A DNA stretch of 64,000 nt from Rahnella sikkimica (GTDB lineage: Bacteria > Pseudomonadota > Gammaproteobacteria > Enterobacterales > Enterobacteriaceae). Of this stretch, positions 8,014-17,386 are shown piece after piece (position 1 is the stretch's first letter; every line of letters starts with the position of its first letter). The notes below the pieces were generated by a model that worked only from the letters and a program-made list of their open reading frames with translations, was not told where the DNA came from and did no database searches. The position numbers and the translations under genes are program-made. The stretch covers positions 43,728 through 107,727 of the forward strand of contig NZ_CP019065.1 in NCBI RefSeq assembly GCF_002951615.1. The letters are read 5' to 3'.

Positions 8014-11000
8014 AGACGTCATTACTGCCCTGACGCGCTTTGCCGTATCCCGCGACTTACCCGACTACTGTGACCTGCAAACTGTTGTGCGCCTGACTGA
8101 AGACGACCGCATCCGTCACCCTGAGTTGAGTGCGCCCTATATCATGGTCACCCAGAGTGGTGATTACCTCACGGTATACGAGATTGCCGGCAGCTTTCGT
8201 GAGTCAGACGACAAGCTACCCTCCGGACATGAAGACGCCTGGCAGGGGCGTCTGCAGCGCATGTCGGAAGCGCTGACGGCACACTACCGCCGCGCGGGTC
8301 ACCGCATCAGCGTTGTGCATGAATGCGACCCTGCCGGCGGCAAAGCGGAAGTCGGACGGCTGCTGGCTCCGCAGTACCGCTCGATTAAACGCACCGGGCT
8401 TGACCTGAAGTACCTGCTTGACGAACAGGTGGAGAAGCTTGCGCCCTGGGTGAACCGTGAACGGACGTGGCTGGTGTGCTACACGGGCCGCGGCGTGCTG
8501 GCCGGTCACGAGCTGCGCGATGAGAACGTCCGTCTTAGCGAGTTGGTAAAGGTCAGCCCGGCGGCGGCTTTTGGTCAGAACCCACTGCTGGCTGAACTCA
8601 CGGGTCTCAAAATTCGTCACGACGCCTTTCTTACTCAGGTGGAACGGGCGCTCGGCGACAGCGGAAAAGGCGTGCTGCTACGGCGCATCGATGCCCATGA
8701 GGCGGGGCGCATACTGCGCATGCAGACTGATCCGGCGGGCACCGGTGAACACTGGCAGCCGCTGCTGCCGGACGATCCCGTGATGCCTCGTGGCGTGCGT
8801 CAGGGGGAAGACGCGACCGCGCTGCTGGCTCCCTGGCTAAACTTTCAGGTAATGGGCGCTGGCGTCGATGAGATACGCAACAACCTGCTGAAAATCAACG
8901 GCGTCTGGCACGGGACGCTTGCCGTGAATCTCGGGCCACAGAACCCACAGAGCTTTTCCCGCCTGCGTGAACTTATTCCCCGCAGTGTGCCGTTCCGGAT
9001 TCGTCAGGATCTGATGCCAGGTGGCATGCGCCGCCTTGGCGGCAAGCAGGCCGTGCTGAGCTTTACCGAATGGGTGCCCGGACTAAAACCTATCTTCCAG
9101 TCGATCTCGCTGCTCGCTGAACGTGAACAACAAGAGCCGGTATGCGTGATGACCATCACCGCTGCAACCTGGGGAGATTCGCCTGAGGACGTCACGCGTA
9201 ACCTGACGTTGCTGAAGCAGGCGCTGGATTCATGGGGCGTTTGCGGTGTTACGCAGACTTTTGGCGATCCTGTAAAAGCCTGGGTTGCCACGCTGACCGC
9301 TTCGTCTGTCGCAAGTGGTCCCTGCCTGCTGTTTCCGCCACTGTCCGAGGCGCTGAACCTTGTGCCGCTCACACGGCCCGCCTCGGCCTGGAACGAGGAC
9401 GGCAACGCCTTGTACGTGACGCCCGACGGCAAGCTGATGCCGGTAGATCTCGCGCCCTCTAACCAGACCAAGAAAACCAACATCGTGGCCGGCGAGTCCG
9501 GCGGGGGTAAGTCGGTGTTAATTAACCGTCAACCCATCATTCAGGCGATGTCCGCCCAACAGCAGCTGTCCTTCTATGCCGGCATTGATAAAGGGTTCAG
9601 CTCGCAGGGGATGGTCTCAATACTCAGGGGCGCGCTTGCGCCGGAGCGTCAGGACGAGGTGCTGAGTATTGTCCTGCGTAACGATCCGAACTTCTGCCGA
9701 AACCTGTTCGACATTCAGCTGGGACTCACGATGCCATTGAGTTATGAATCCGAGTTTATCCAAAACACGCTGATGGCGCTCTGCATTGACCCCGGCACCG
9801 GCGTGCCGCCAAACGCCCGTGATACGCCTGGCATTCTGCGTCGCTTGGTTTCGGATGCGTTCAAATCCTGCCGGGAGGATCCGCGGCGCTATGAGCCTGG
9901 ACTCGTGCCTGAAGTCGACGCGGCGCTGGAGATGTCCGGCGTGTGGGAAAAAAATCCTAACGCCAGGGACAGTGCAAAATGGTATGAGGTCCGCGATCTT
10001 CTGCAGGATGCTGGCTGCACAGAGGCGGCACAGCGGGCGCAGTTCCAGGCTGTGCCGGAGCTTGCAGACATGGCGTCGCTGCTGGGAAACGAGGACTTTA
10101 AAAGTAACTACGGCACCATTGAGCGTGACGGCAGTCGGGAACAACTCATTACCTACCTGGCCCGCTGTCTGCGCGACGCCTGCGGTCAGTACCGCATGTT
10201 CGCGGGGCGCACGCGCTTTATGATAAGCCCGAAAGCGCGCGTGATCACCGTAGATATCCAGTATGTCGCCGGAGACAAGTCGCCAGCGGGGTACCTGCAG
10301 ACCGGCATTATGTACCTTTTTGCCGGACATATTTCCGGTGGTGACTTCGTGCTCCCGCAGTATCAGACCGAGCTCTTTCCCATGCTTCATAATCGCTGGC
10401 ATGCACTGCACGCTGCGCGCATCGAACAGCTTGACCAGGAGGTGAAAACGAAACAGTACGATGAGCTGCATAATGCGAAGGGCGTGCCGTTTATCTTTCC
10501 GATGCTCGAAACCGCAGACCGTGAGCAGCGCAAATTTGGCGTACGCACGGTGCTTTCCTCACAGTACTTTCGCGACATGCCTGACGCATTGCGACAGTCT
10601 GCCAACTCCGTATACATGGTTGGCGTCGATCCGGAAGACCGCATCTTGCTTCAGGAGCGTTTTAACGTCCCGGACACCACTCTGGACCGCTTCGCGCGTA
10701 TGGGCAGCGGCCCGGCGGCAGACGGCAGCGGGGTGCCGTTTCTCGGCATCTTCCGCATCAAGGGCGGCAGCACGATTGCCCACATCATGAAAAATACGGT
10801 GGGGCCGCAGGAATTATGGGGGCACAGCACGACGCCGGTCGACATGTCGCTGCGCAGAACGCTTGAAAAAGACGTCGGTGCCGCCACGGCCCGTCGCATT
10901 CTCGGCCGATTCTTCCCGGGCGGCACAGCCGAAAAGATCATTGAATATCGACGCCGCACGGCGGGTGAGGAAAGCGGGGATAACGTCATCCGTACGCTCG

Positions 11001-11038
11001 CCAATGAGCTCATCACTAAGCAGGGTTACGACCTCTGA
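7985..11038 (+). CDS. traU: TraU, DotO/IcmB (VirB4-type) transfer ATPase
   Basis: At 1017 residues this is the expected size for TraU/DotO, the VirB4-like AAA+ ATPase that powers assembly and substrate translocation at the inner membrane. A Walker A motif GESGGGKS is at residues 503-510. Further C-terminal are the conserved RVITVDIQYVAG and PFIFPMLETADREQRKFGV stretches, which lie in the Walker B and downstream region of the fold. The frame is intact. The start at 7985 lies inside traT. The C-terminus is followed by AGGAGCC and traW after 26 bases. Confidence 0.9.
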   Translation: MPNRLIRWVEDVITALTRFAVSRDLPDYCDLQTVVRLTEDDRIRHPELSAPYIMVTQSGDYLTVYEIAGSFRESDDKLPSGHEDAWQGRLQRMSEALTAHYRRAGHRISVVHECDPAGGKAEVGRLLAPQYRSIKRTGLDLKYLLDEQVEKLAPWVNRERTWLVCYTGRGVLAGHELRDENVRLSELVKVSPAAAFGQNPLLAELTGLKIRHDAFLTQVERALGDSGKGVLLRRIDAHEAGRILRMQTDPAGTGEHWQPLLPDDPVMPRGVRQGEDATALLAPWLNFQVMGAGVDEIRNNLLKINGVWHGTLAVNLGPQNPQSFSRLRELIPRSVPFRIRQDLMPGGMRRLGGKQAVLSFTEWVPGLKPIFQSISLLAEREQQEPVCVMTITAATWGDSPEDVTRNLTLLKQALDSWGVCGVTQTFGDPVKAWVATLTASSVASGPCLLFPPLSEALNLVPLTRPASAWNEDGNALYVTPDGKLMPVDLAPSNQTKKTNIVAGESGGGKSVLINRQPIIQAMSAQQQLSFYAGIDKGFSSQGMVSILRGALAPERQDEVLSIVLRNDPNFCRNLFDIQLGLTMPLSYESEFIQNTLMALCIDPGTGVPPNARDTPGILRRLVSDAFKSCREDPRRYEPGLVPEVDAALEMSGVWEKNPNARDSAKWYEVRDLLQDAGCTEAAQRAQFQAVPELADMASLLGNEDFKSNYGTIERDGSREQLITYLARCLRDACGQYRMFAGRTRFMISPKARVITVDIQYVAGDKSPAGYLQTGIMYLFAGHISGGDFVLPQYQTELFPMLHNRWHALHAARIEQLDQEVKTKQYDELHNAKGVPFIFPMLETADREQRKFGVRTVLSSQYFRDMPDALRQSANSVYMVGVDPEDRILLQERFNVPDTTLDRFARMGSGPAADGSGVPFLGIFRIKGGSTIAHIMKNTVGPQELWGHSTTPVDMSLRRTLEKDVGAATARRILGRFFPGGTAEKIIEYRRRTAGEESGDNVIRTLANELITKQGYDL

Positions 11039-11064
11039 ATCATTCCCTCCCTTCAGGAGCCTTT

Positions 11065-12285
11065 ATGAACAAAACGTTACGCGACCGCGCCGGGCGCCGA
11101 CTGCTTGCGGCTTGCATTCTGTCCTCGTTTTCACCCTGCGCATTCTCCTACCCGACGGAAGAGATGAGTAGTATCCCCATTCAGACCCTGGTCATGCCCG
11201 CGCTGCGAACCATGCAGGTCACGCTGGGCGAAATTCTGACGGCCGAAACAGAAACGGGAACTGCCGTCGTTCAGGCGAGCGACAAAACCACCACGGCCAT
11301 TACCGAGGCGGCGCGCACGCAGCGTGAGGCAGAAAATTTTAACCGCCAGGCTGATCGGCTTGAAGCCGCGCGAACGGCCTACACGGTGCCGGACAACATC
11401 TGCAGCGAGTCGGCATCGGGGACGGCCTCGCAGGTCAGTCAGGCCACCCGCGCGGCTGCGTCGAAACTGGCATCCGGCGGCGGAGTCTCGAGCGCCGCCG
11501 TGCGTGAGACGTTGGCGAGCCTGCCGGTTTCACCCCGACAGGGCGGGTATCGCAGCGCACTTATCCATGCTGCCTACTGCACGCCGGAAGAAGCCAATGT
11601 TTACGGCGGTACCGGAATGTGTCCGGGTGTATCAACGCTTCCCGGTGGGGATATTGAGTTGCGCTCTCTGCTGGACGGGGCGGGACAGCCGGGCAAGTCG
11701 CCGGAGCTGACCTTTACGCAGGCACAGACCGATGCGGCGATGGCCTATGTGAGTAACTCAGCCAGGCATGATGCCGGTCGCTCTCCGGGCAAGGGGGAAA
11801 TTCAGACCGCCACCGGGCAGGAATATCAGGGGCTGCTGACGCAGTACAAAGCGATACAGAGTGCGGCAGTTCAACCGCAGCTGGACATGGTGGCAGCCAG
11901 TCAGCCTTTAGATGCCACGCGTGACGCGCTCACTGAAGCCCGCCAGGCCCCGTCCGCTGAATCTTATTATCAGCAGACCGCATCCGCCCAGGCAAAACAA
12001 ACCGGTGAAATGAGTGAGCGAGAATTCGAGGCATTTGAGGTGGGGCGGCGTTATGCAAACACCGCCTGGAATACCGACCTGCAGGCAATGAGCGGCGATA
12101 ACCTGACGCGCGAAGTGGCCCGTCAGCAGAGTCTGGGTAACTGGCTGGCTCTGGGTATAAAAAACGAATTACGTCAGCAGAATATCATCGCTGGCCAGCA
12201 GCTGGCTCTGGCGGCAAAAGCGGACTATGCGCCGCAACTGCAAGCCCTTTCTTCCCAGATGAGCGCCGGTGTAAGCGTGCAGTAA
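11065..12285 (+). CDS. traW: TraW, secreted/lipoprotein-like transfer protein
   Basis: The 406-residue product has an N-terminal export signal (LLAACILSSFSPCAFS); the embedded cysteines allow a lipoprotein, but a canonical lipobox is not clear. The mature part is rich in Ala, Gln and Thr and helical, with several predicted coiled coils, and two or three cysteine pairs (NICSES, AAYCTPE, GMCPG) that may form periplasmic disulfides. Size, composition and place after traU match IncI-type TraW. TTCAGGAGCC precedes the ATG. Confidence 0.8.
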   Translation: MNKTLRDRAGRRLLAACILSSFSPCAFSYPTEEMSSIPIQTLVMPALRTMQVTLGEILTAETETGTAVVQASDKTTTAITEAARTQREAENFNRQADRLEAARTAYTVPDNICSESASGTASQVSQATRAAASKLASGGGVSSAAVRETLASLPVSPRQGGYRSALIHAAYCTPEEANVYGGTGMCPGVSTLPGGDIELRSLLDGAGQPGKSPELTFTQAQTDAAMAYVSNSARHDAGRSPGKGEIQTATGQEYQGLLTQYKAIQSAAVQPQLDMVAASQPLDATRDALTEARQAPSAESYYQQTASAQAKQTGEMSEREFEAFEVGRRYANTAWNTDLQAMSGDNLTREVARQQSLGNWLALGIKNELRQQNIIAGQQLALAAKADYAPQLQALSSQMSAGVSVQ

Positions 12286-12309
12286 CCCCCTTCTTCATAG
12301 AGAACAATA

Positions 12310-13055
12310 ATGACAATACATAAGTGCTTTTCGCCGGATGGCCGCGACCTTCACACCGCGCTGGACGCGGGACAGGGGCCACTTGTGGTGCTCGACCCAT
12401 GTGGTGAGCTCTGGACGCAGTTCTGGCTGGAGAGCCGATGGCAGTTATGGAAGTCCTGGCGACTGATGCCAGGACAGGCTGAACGCTACGACAACTGGGA
12501 TGTGCTTGCCGCGCTGCAAAATGTGAATGTGGACGAGGGCGCCGCGGTGCTGGCCGCCGCGCTCTTTCCCCTGATGCAGCCTGAATCTTTGACGCAGCGG
12601 CTGATGCACAGCGTGTTGACCTTTGCTGATGACAGCGGCCTTTTTAGCGATCTTCCCGATCTTGCCTCACAGCTTTGGGCCGACGACCTTTGGACGGTGA
12701 TTGCGCGCTGGAGTCGGCAGTTTCCATACGATGTGGCTCTGCAGAGGGCCCGCACCCTGCTCACAGAGGAAGGTGCTGGGGGGCGGTGCTGGCCATCCGC
12801 CTGCGCATGATGACGTTCGCCCATCCGCATGTGGCACAGACGTTTCAGGGCGGTTCCGGTTTTCGTCTCAACCGGCTTCGTCCTCAGCCCGGGCAAATCC
12901 TGTTTCTGACGCCTGATATCCGATGCCTTGAGAACCCGGAGCTTATGGGCGTCTATACTTTTATGACGGAATGCCTGTTGCAGTTGAGCGCGCTACACCA
13001 TCAGCCGTTCACGTTGTTCAGGCCGGCAGTTGCCACACAAGGAGAAGCGTCATGA
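12310..13055 (+). pseudogene. traV: traV, broken by a one-base deletion in a G run
   Basis: The frame starting at 12310 runs to about 12780 and then enters a short nonsense tail (GGRCWPSACA, stop at 12808-12810). A second frame from there reads on without a break (AVLAIRLRMMTFAHPH) to a TGA at 13053-13055, which overlaps the traX ATG as ATGA. The two halves join if a run of six G (about 12778-12783) is read as seven, giving one 248-residue soluble protein. Order between traW and traX supports the name TraV. Since the downstream half and the coupling to traX are intact, the shift may be a homopolymer sequencing error or a recent mutation. Confidence 0.65.
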
Positions 13056-13630
13056 TATCCGATGATAAAACCGGGCGTCCCGACCAACCCAAAAAACCGC
13101 CGGTGGTGACCGCCAGACGCGCAGGCTGGTTCGCCCTGAACGTATTTGTGCCCGCGTCAGAAGTTTCACAAGTTTTCCGTTATACCGGTCGCAGTGCTGG
13201 CAGGTTATGGCAGCGTCTGCGGGATATCACTGCGGGTCGCGGCGCGGGAGATTACCGCCCCGACAGCTGGGCTCAGGCGGTGGCGGACACCGGTCTCCCT
13301 TCTTCGCGTCTTCGCCGAAATCTCCGCGTGAACCTCTCAATCTGGTGGGGGCTTATGTGGCTGACGGGGCTGCCGGCGGTGGGGTTTTTGGTGATGCTGC
13401 TGAGCGCTGCCCATGACGTGAGCGTGAACGGCTGGCTACGCATCGGCATTGTGCTGCTGGTGTTAGGACTCATCAGCGCGACAGGATTTGTGCAGGCGCT
13501 GGGGGTGACCTACCGGCTCTGGCAACTGGACGAACGGCGGGTGTCTGCGTCAGAAAAGGGCAGTTTTCGGGACTTTCTGAATGAGACGCGCTGGTGCCGC
13601 CGCATCCTCAGTGCCGGACTGTTATCCTGA
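13052..13630 (+). CDS. traX: TraX, membrane transfer protein of the I-type system
   Basis: The open frame extends upstream to 12971, but the ATG at 13052 overlaps the traV stop (ATGA) and follows AAGGAGAAGC, so it is the better start. The 192-residue protein has a basic N-terminus, then two transmembrane helices (about residues 98-123 and 128-152) and a charged C-terminus. This matches IncI-type TraX. It is not related to F TraX, the pilin acetylase. The function in transfer is unknown. Confidence 0.75.
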   Translation: MISDDKTGRPDQPKKPPVVTARRAGWFALNVFVPASEVSQVFRYTGRSAGRLWQRLRDITAGRGAGDYRPDSWAQAVADTGLPSSRLRRNLRVNLSIWWGLMWLTGLPAVGFLVMLLSAAHDVSVNGWLRIGIVLLVLGLISATGFVQALGVTYRLWQLDERRVSASEKGSFRDFLNETRWCRRILSAGLLS

Positions 13631-13688
13631 TAGTGTGATCGATTTTGCGAGACGGGCCGCGGCTATTTAAATCAGAGAGGAGGGAATA

Positions 13689-14108
13689 GTGTTAATTCCG
13701 CTTGATGCTTTTGCTGAGATGTTAGACGTCAAACCCGAAGAGCTGCAGCGGGCTATCCGGGCCGGTGGCGAACTGGGTGATTTTCCTCTGCCGGCTCATC
13801 AACATCTGCTTGGAGCAATGATAATGTTTGACGAAGCAGAAGCGCTCGCATTTGCCCGCAGATGGCATGATTGTGCCGTTTCGATGACGCATGATACTGG
13901 CGTCGAACCGCCGGTATCACTGTTGACGTTTGCAACACAAGCGGGGATAGCACCTCTGGCACTGTACCAGGCAGTTACCTCCGGGCAAAAATTACGCGGA
14001 CTCATGCCGCCAGCGCCGATTTCAACCGTGCCGCCGCTGGTGTTTGAACCTGTCGCCGTCCGACACTTTGTTGAAGCCTTCAGGGGGCTTTTGAAAAAAA
14101 ACGGATAG
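13689..14108 (+). CDS. Hypothetical protein between traX and traY
   Basis: The 139-residue protein uses a GTG start behind a strong AGAGGAGGGA site. It contains two similar helical parts that read like HTH or helix-hairpin units: LDAFAEMLDVKPEELQRAIR near the start and LLTFATQAGIAPLALYQAV in the second half. I do not recognise a family. Downstream by 7 bases is an hha-like gene, so the pair probably forms a small regulatory unit inserted into the transfer operon between traX and traY. A DNA-binding role is an inference from these HTH-like segments only. Confidence 0.6.
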   Translation: MLIPLDAFAEMLDVKPEELQRAIRAGGELGDFPLPAHQHLLGAMIMFDEAEALAFARRWHDCAVSMTHDTGVEPPVSLLTFATQAGIAPLALYQAVTSGQKLRGLMPPAPISTVPPLVFEPVAVRHFVEAFRGLLKKNG

Positions 14109-14115
14109 TCGAGAG

Positions 14116-14325
14116 ATGAAAATGACAAAAGAAGAGTGGCTGCTGAAGTTTCGCCGTTGCCACACGCTGGACACGTTGGAAAAAGTGTATGAACACCGGA
14201 AGTACAACGGGGAGCCCGCTGATGAAGTGGAGATGACGCAGGCTTACGACCATCGCAAGGCGGAGTTTGCCGCCGGTAAACTGTTTGACCGCGTGCCAGC
14301 TCACGTATGGCAGTTTGTGAAGTAA
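14116..14325 (+). CDS. Hha/YmoA family nucleoid-modulating protein
   Basis: The 69-residue protein matches Hha across its length: RRCHTLDTLEKVYE corresponds to Hha RRCQTIDTLERVIE, and DHRKAEFAAGKLFDRVPAHVWQFV corresponds to the Hha C-terminus. Hha-family proteins have no DNA-binding domain; they bind the H-NS dimerisation domain and adjust silencing of horizontally acquired genes. A copy within the tra region could tune transfer-gene expression, as proposed for plasmid-borne Hha proteins such as RmoA of R100. It may be co-transcribed with the preceding hypothetical gene. Confidence 0.85.
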   Translation: MKMTKEEWLLKFRRCHTLDTLEKVYEHRKYNGEPADEVEMTQAYDHRKAEFAAGKLFDRVPAHVWQFVK

Positions 14326-14414
14326 TTTCCCTCTATCAACATACCGTTTTTACAGGCGGTTTCTCACCTTTTTTCCTACCACCGGCGTTTGCCGACTCTT
14401 AATACGGACTCACC

Positions 14415-16550
14415 ATGAAGCTACTGAAACAACTTCAGGCGGCGGCTTTGCTGTGCGCCGCGTCCTGCCCGGCATTTGCCGACGGTGTGGATTACCAAAC
14501 TATCAGCGACGCCGCGCAGAAGACCGGAGATTTATCACGGCAGGCGCTGGTGATGATATTCGGTGACGTGGTCACGTCCCCCTTTCAGCCCGGGCAGGCC
14601 ACACTTATCGGTTCATTATTTGCGGTGCTCAACGGCGTGCTGTGTACCGTCGCGCTGGTGTGGTTTCTTGTTGTCACACTGAAAACGCTGTTTAAAGGGG
14701 GGCAGGACGGCAAAGTGTTCAGTGCCGGGCGCACCATGTTACATCCCTTGATGAGCTTTGCCGGTTTTATCACGCTGATCCCCACAGCGTCCGGCTGGTC
14801 GCTCTCCCAGCTGGTGATGCTGTGGGCGGCGTCAACGATGGGGGTGGGCAGTGCCAATATCCTCACGGATAAGGCTGCGGATATGATAAGCAGTGGCATG
14901 TCCCTCGTGGTTCAGCCCACGGCACCTTCCACGCGGTCGGCGGCGCGCGCTGTGTTTGAGATGAACCTGTGCAAATATGCCACCAACCGTGAGCTGGCCA
15001 TGCTCTATCAGGACGGACAGGCCCGCACGGCGCAGATGACGACCAAAGGCGGGAATGGCGACTACACAACAGGCAACGGCAGCGCGGTATGCGGCAGCGC
15101 CCGAATTCCGCAACCCTCTACCAGCGTATTTGACGGACTGTTCAGCACGCCGGTCAGCACTGACAGCGTGACGAATGCTGAGCGAGGGGCGCTGGATACC
15201 ATGCAGTCTACGCTCGATGCCGCCGCGTCGACATTTGTTGACGCCTACCTGTCCCGTCGTGACCAGGACACAGGCACACTTGTAGATGCAGAAACGACCA
15301 TTCAGAATGCTGCGGCTGCGTATGAAACCACCGTGAATCAAGCGCTGAACCAGCTGAACTATAAGGACTCATTACAGAGTCAGCTGACCACCCAGCTCAA
15401 AACCTACGGATGGCTGTCGCTCGGCGCCTGGTATCACACCTTCGCCACGGCAAACAGCAAAACCAACGCCGTAGCCAACGCCACGCCGGTGACAACCGGA
15501 CCAAGCCTTCAGGGCGAGACCGGGACAGGCGACCTGTATCATCAGGTGTTCACCGCTTACCGGTCACAGGTGCAAAACAGCTCCTATACCGCGCCACTGG
15601 GCACACAGACCTCCAGTGATGATGGGGCAGCGCTGAATGCCACCGATCCCGATGCGGTATTTATCAGTTTTTATAAAAACCCAATGCAGCGGATTACTAA
15701 AGCTATAGCAACGGGTGAAATTGGCACTGACGCTGACTTTTCGCATCAGGTAAACCCACTAATCAAGATGCAGACTATAGGCGATTACACGCTGCTGGGG
15801 GCCGAAACGGCGATGACGACCTGGACCTTGACGCTGGCGGCCGCCTCAACGGCTGATAATTCCGTGATGGGTAAAATAGGCGGTTTACTGTTTATCAACC
15901 CCGGCGCGGTCATCAAGGATGTGCTCACCGAGCTGTCGCCGCCGTTCTACTTTGTGATGCTGTTATTGTTTGCCGTGGGTTTTTCTCTGGCTGTGTTTCT
16001 GCCAGCGGTACCCTTCTTGTACTGGATGGTCGGTGTATTCAACTGGCTTGTCAGCGTGATGGTGGGCTGTGCTGCCGGGCCGATGTGGTCGGCCACGCAC
16101 CTCGGGGCGGAGGAAGATAAAGGAAGCCGCAGCGCCTATGGGTATATCTTCCTGATTGATATGATGCTGCGTCCTTCGCTAATGGTCCTGGGGTTCTTTT
16201 TTGCTTCAGTCGCGGTCATGGCGGGCGGCACACTCCTGAATATACTGTTTGCTCCCGCACTGGCCAATGCCAATACGGACTCTATTATCGGACTGGTTAA
16301 GATGATTGGCTGGTTGATGATTTATGCGCGTATTGCGACCTTTGGCGTGACGCGCGTCTTCGGCTTACAGGCCACGCTGGCGGACTACGTGATTACCTTC
16401 CTGGGCGGAGCAGGGATGGCGGGGATCATGGGCGGGATGGTTGATGACGTCAAAGGGATGTTTGCGGCGGCGGGCGGGGGATCGCGCAGGGCTCCAGGTC
16501 TGCAGAATGTACCGAACAGGGGCTCAGATAAAGAAGATGGGGTGAAGTGA
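14415..16550 (+). CDS. traY: TraY, DotA-like polytopic membrane protein
   Basis: At 711 residues the protein has a signal peptide (MKLLKQLQAAALLCAASCPAF), two N-terminal transmembrane spans (about 55-80 and 105-145), a long periplasmic loop of about 300 residues, and five or more C-terminal spans from about residue 510 (FYFVMLLLFAVGFSLAVFL onward). This is the DotA/TraY topology. In IncI plasmids TraY is an inner-membrane component and the recipient-side target recognised by the exclusion protein ExcA, whose gene follows here. The frame is intact. Confidence 0.85.
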   Translation: MKLLKQLQAAALLCAASCPAFADGVDYQTISDAAQKTGDLSRQALVMIFGDVVTSPFQPGQATLIGSLFAVLNGVLCTVALVWFLVVTLKTLFKGGQDGKVFSAGRTMLHPLMSFAGFITLIPTASGWSLSQLVMLWAASTMGVGSANILTDKAADMISSGMSLVVQPTAPSTRSAARAVFEMNLCKYATNRELAMLYQDGQARTAQMTTKGGNGDYTTGNGSAVCGSARIPQPSTSVFDGLFSTPVSTDSVTNAERGALDTMQSTLDAAASTFVDAYLSRRDQDTGTLVDAETTIQNAAAAYETTVNQALNQLNYKDSLQSQLTTQLKTYGWLSLGAWYHTFATANSKTNAVANATPVTTGPSLQGETGTGDLYHQVFTAYRSQVQNSSYTAPLGTQTSSDDGAALNATDPDAVFISFYKNPMQRITKAIATGEIGTDADFSHQVNPLIKMQTIGDYTLLGAETAMTTWTLTLAAASTADNSVMGKIGGLLFINPGAVIKDVLTELSPPFYFVMLLLFAVGFSLAVFLPAVPFLYWMVGVFNWLVSVMVGCAAGPMWSATHLGAEEDKGSRSAYGYIFLIDMMLRPSLMVLGFFFASVAVMAGGTLLNILFAPALANANTDSIIGLVKMIGWLMIYARIATFGVTRVFGLQATLADYVITFLGGAGMAGIMGGMVDDVKGMFAAAGGGSRRAPGLQNVPNRGSDKEDGVK

Positions 16551-16616
16551 ATATCACTGGTTTTATATACAGAGTAGAGTATAATTTAGTCAGAGAAACT
16601 GCGGCAGGAGGATGCC

Positions 16617-17276
16617 ATGAAAACGGTCCAACGTACTGATTCAAAAGCGGAGACGCTTTGGGTACTTGTCAAATTTGTATATTATTTTTTAGCGCTACCT
16701 TGCCTTGTTTTCTTTGCGGCAATGAGCCTTATCATTTATTCAAGCAATGAACCTGGAGGGCATGACCCTGCGATGTCTGCATTCTTCGTCCTGGTTTGGC
16801 TTGCTGTCCTTGTCCCGCTGGGGGCTCGCCGTTACTTCAAAATGTCTCGTCGTAGTAAGTTGCTGAAGATGGTATCCATGCTCAGCCGTCCGGATCGTTT
16901 TAGCCCGCAGAAGCAGCATCAGGTGTTGGATGCGGGGCGCGGTAAGTATCTCGGTATTGATACTAAAAATGGCACCATCCTTTATATTCACATGGTGAAG
17001 AAAGGCTTGATCGACGTTATCGGACTGGATATGCAGAGCTGGACGAACCGTGAGCTTGAAGGCAGCGCTTTGCGGCTTTATACCAAAATGCCTGATGTGC
17101 CGGTGCTGAGTGTTTATGCGCATCCCATTGTAGCTAAAAGGCTGTTTGATACGCTGGGCGCCATGGACCAAAACAGCTACGGCAACCCCTTCACCGACTC
17201 CTGGCCGGTGTATGTGGCTCAGCAAAGTCGCTTTGTGGAGTACGAACACGGCGTGGTAGTTCCCCAGGCTGTCTGA
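16617..17276 (+). CDS. excA: ExcA entry-exclusion protein
   Basis: The 219-residue protein has two N-terminal transmembrane helices (about 16-42 and 53-70) and a cytoplasmic C-terminal domain. Position between traY and trbA, size and topology match ExcA of IncI and IncL plasmids, which blocks redundant uptake of the same plasmid by acting on TraY of an incoming donor. An internal in-frame ATG at 16842 (Met76) would give a 144-residue membrane-free product, the same arrangement as the ExcB form described for IncI plasmids, though no strong ribosome site precedes it. A good terminator follows. Confidence 0.8.
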   Translation: MKTVQRTDSKAETLWVLVKFVYYFLALPCLVFFAAMSLIIYSSNEPGGHDPAMSAFFVLVWLAVLVPLGARRYFKMSRRSKLLKMVSMLSRPDRFSPQKQHQVLDAGRGKYLGIDTKNGTILYIHMVKKGLIDVIGLDMQSWTNRELEGSALRLYTKMPDVPVLSVYAHPIVAKRLFDTLGAMDQNSYGNPFTDSWPVYVAQQSRFVEYEHGVVVPQAV

Positions 17277-17308
17277 CCGCTAAATCCCTTCTGACGCTTT
17301 TCTTCTGA

Positions 17309-17331
17309 CACCGGCTCTTGCCGGTGTTTTT
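17309..17331 (+). terminator. Rho-independent terminator after excA
   Basis: CACCGGC at 17309-17315 pairs perfectly with GCCGGTG at 17320-17326 around loop TCTT, and five T follow. It separates the tra/exc operon from trbABC. Confidence 0.85.
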
Positions 17332-17386
17332 ACATCTGTCATTCAGCAGCGGCGCTCGCCCCTGCTTCCGTATTCGGAAAAACCTC

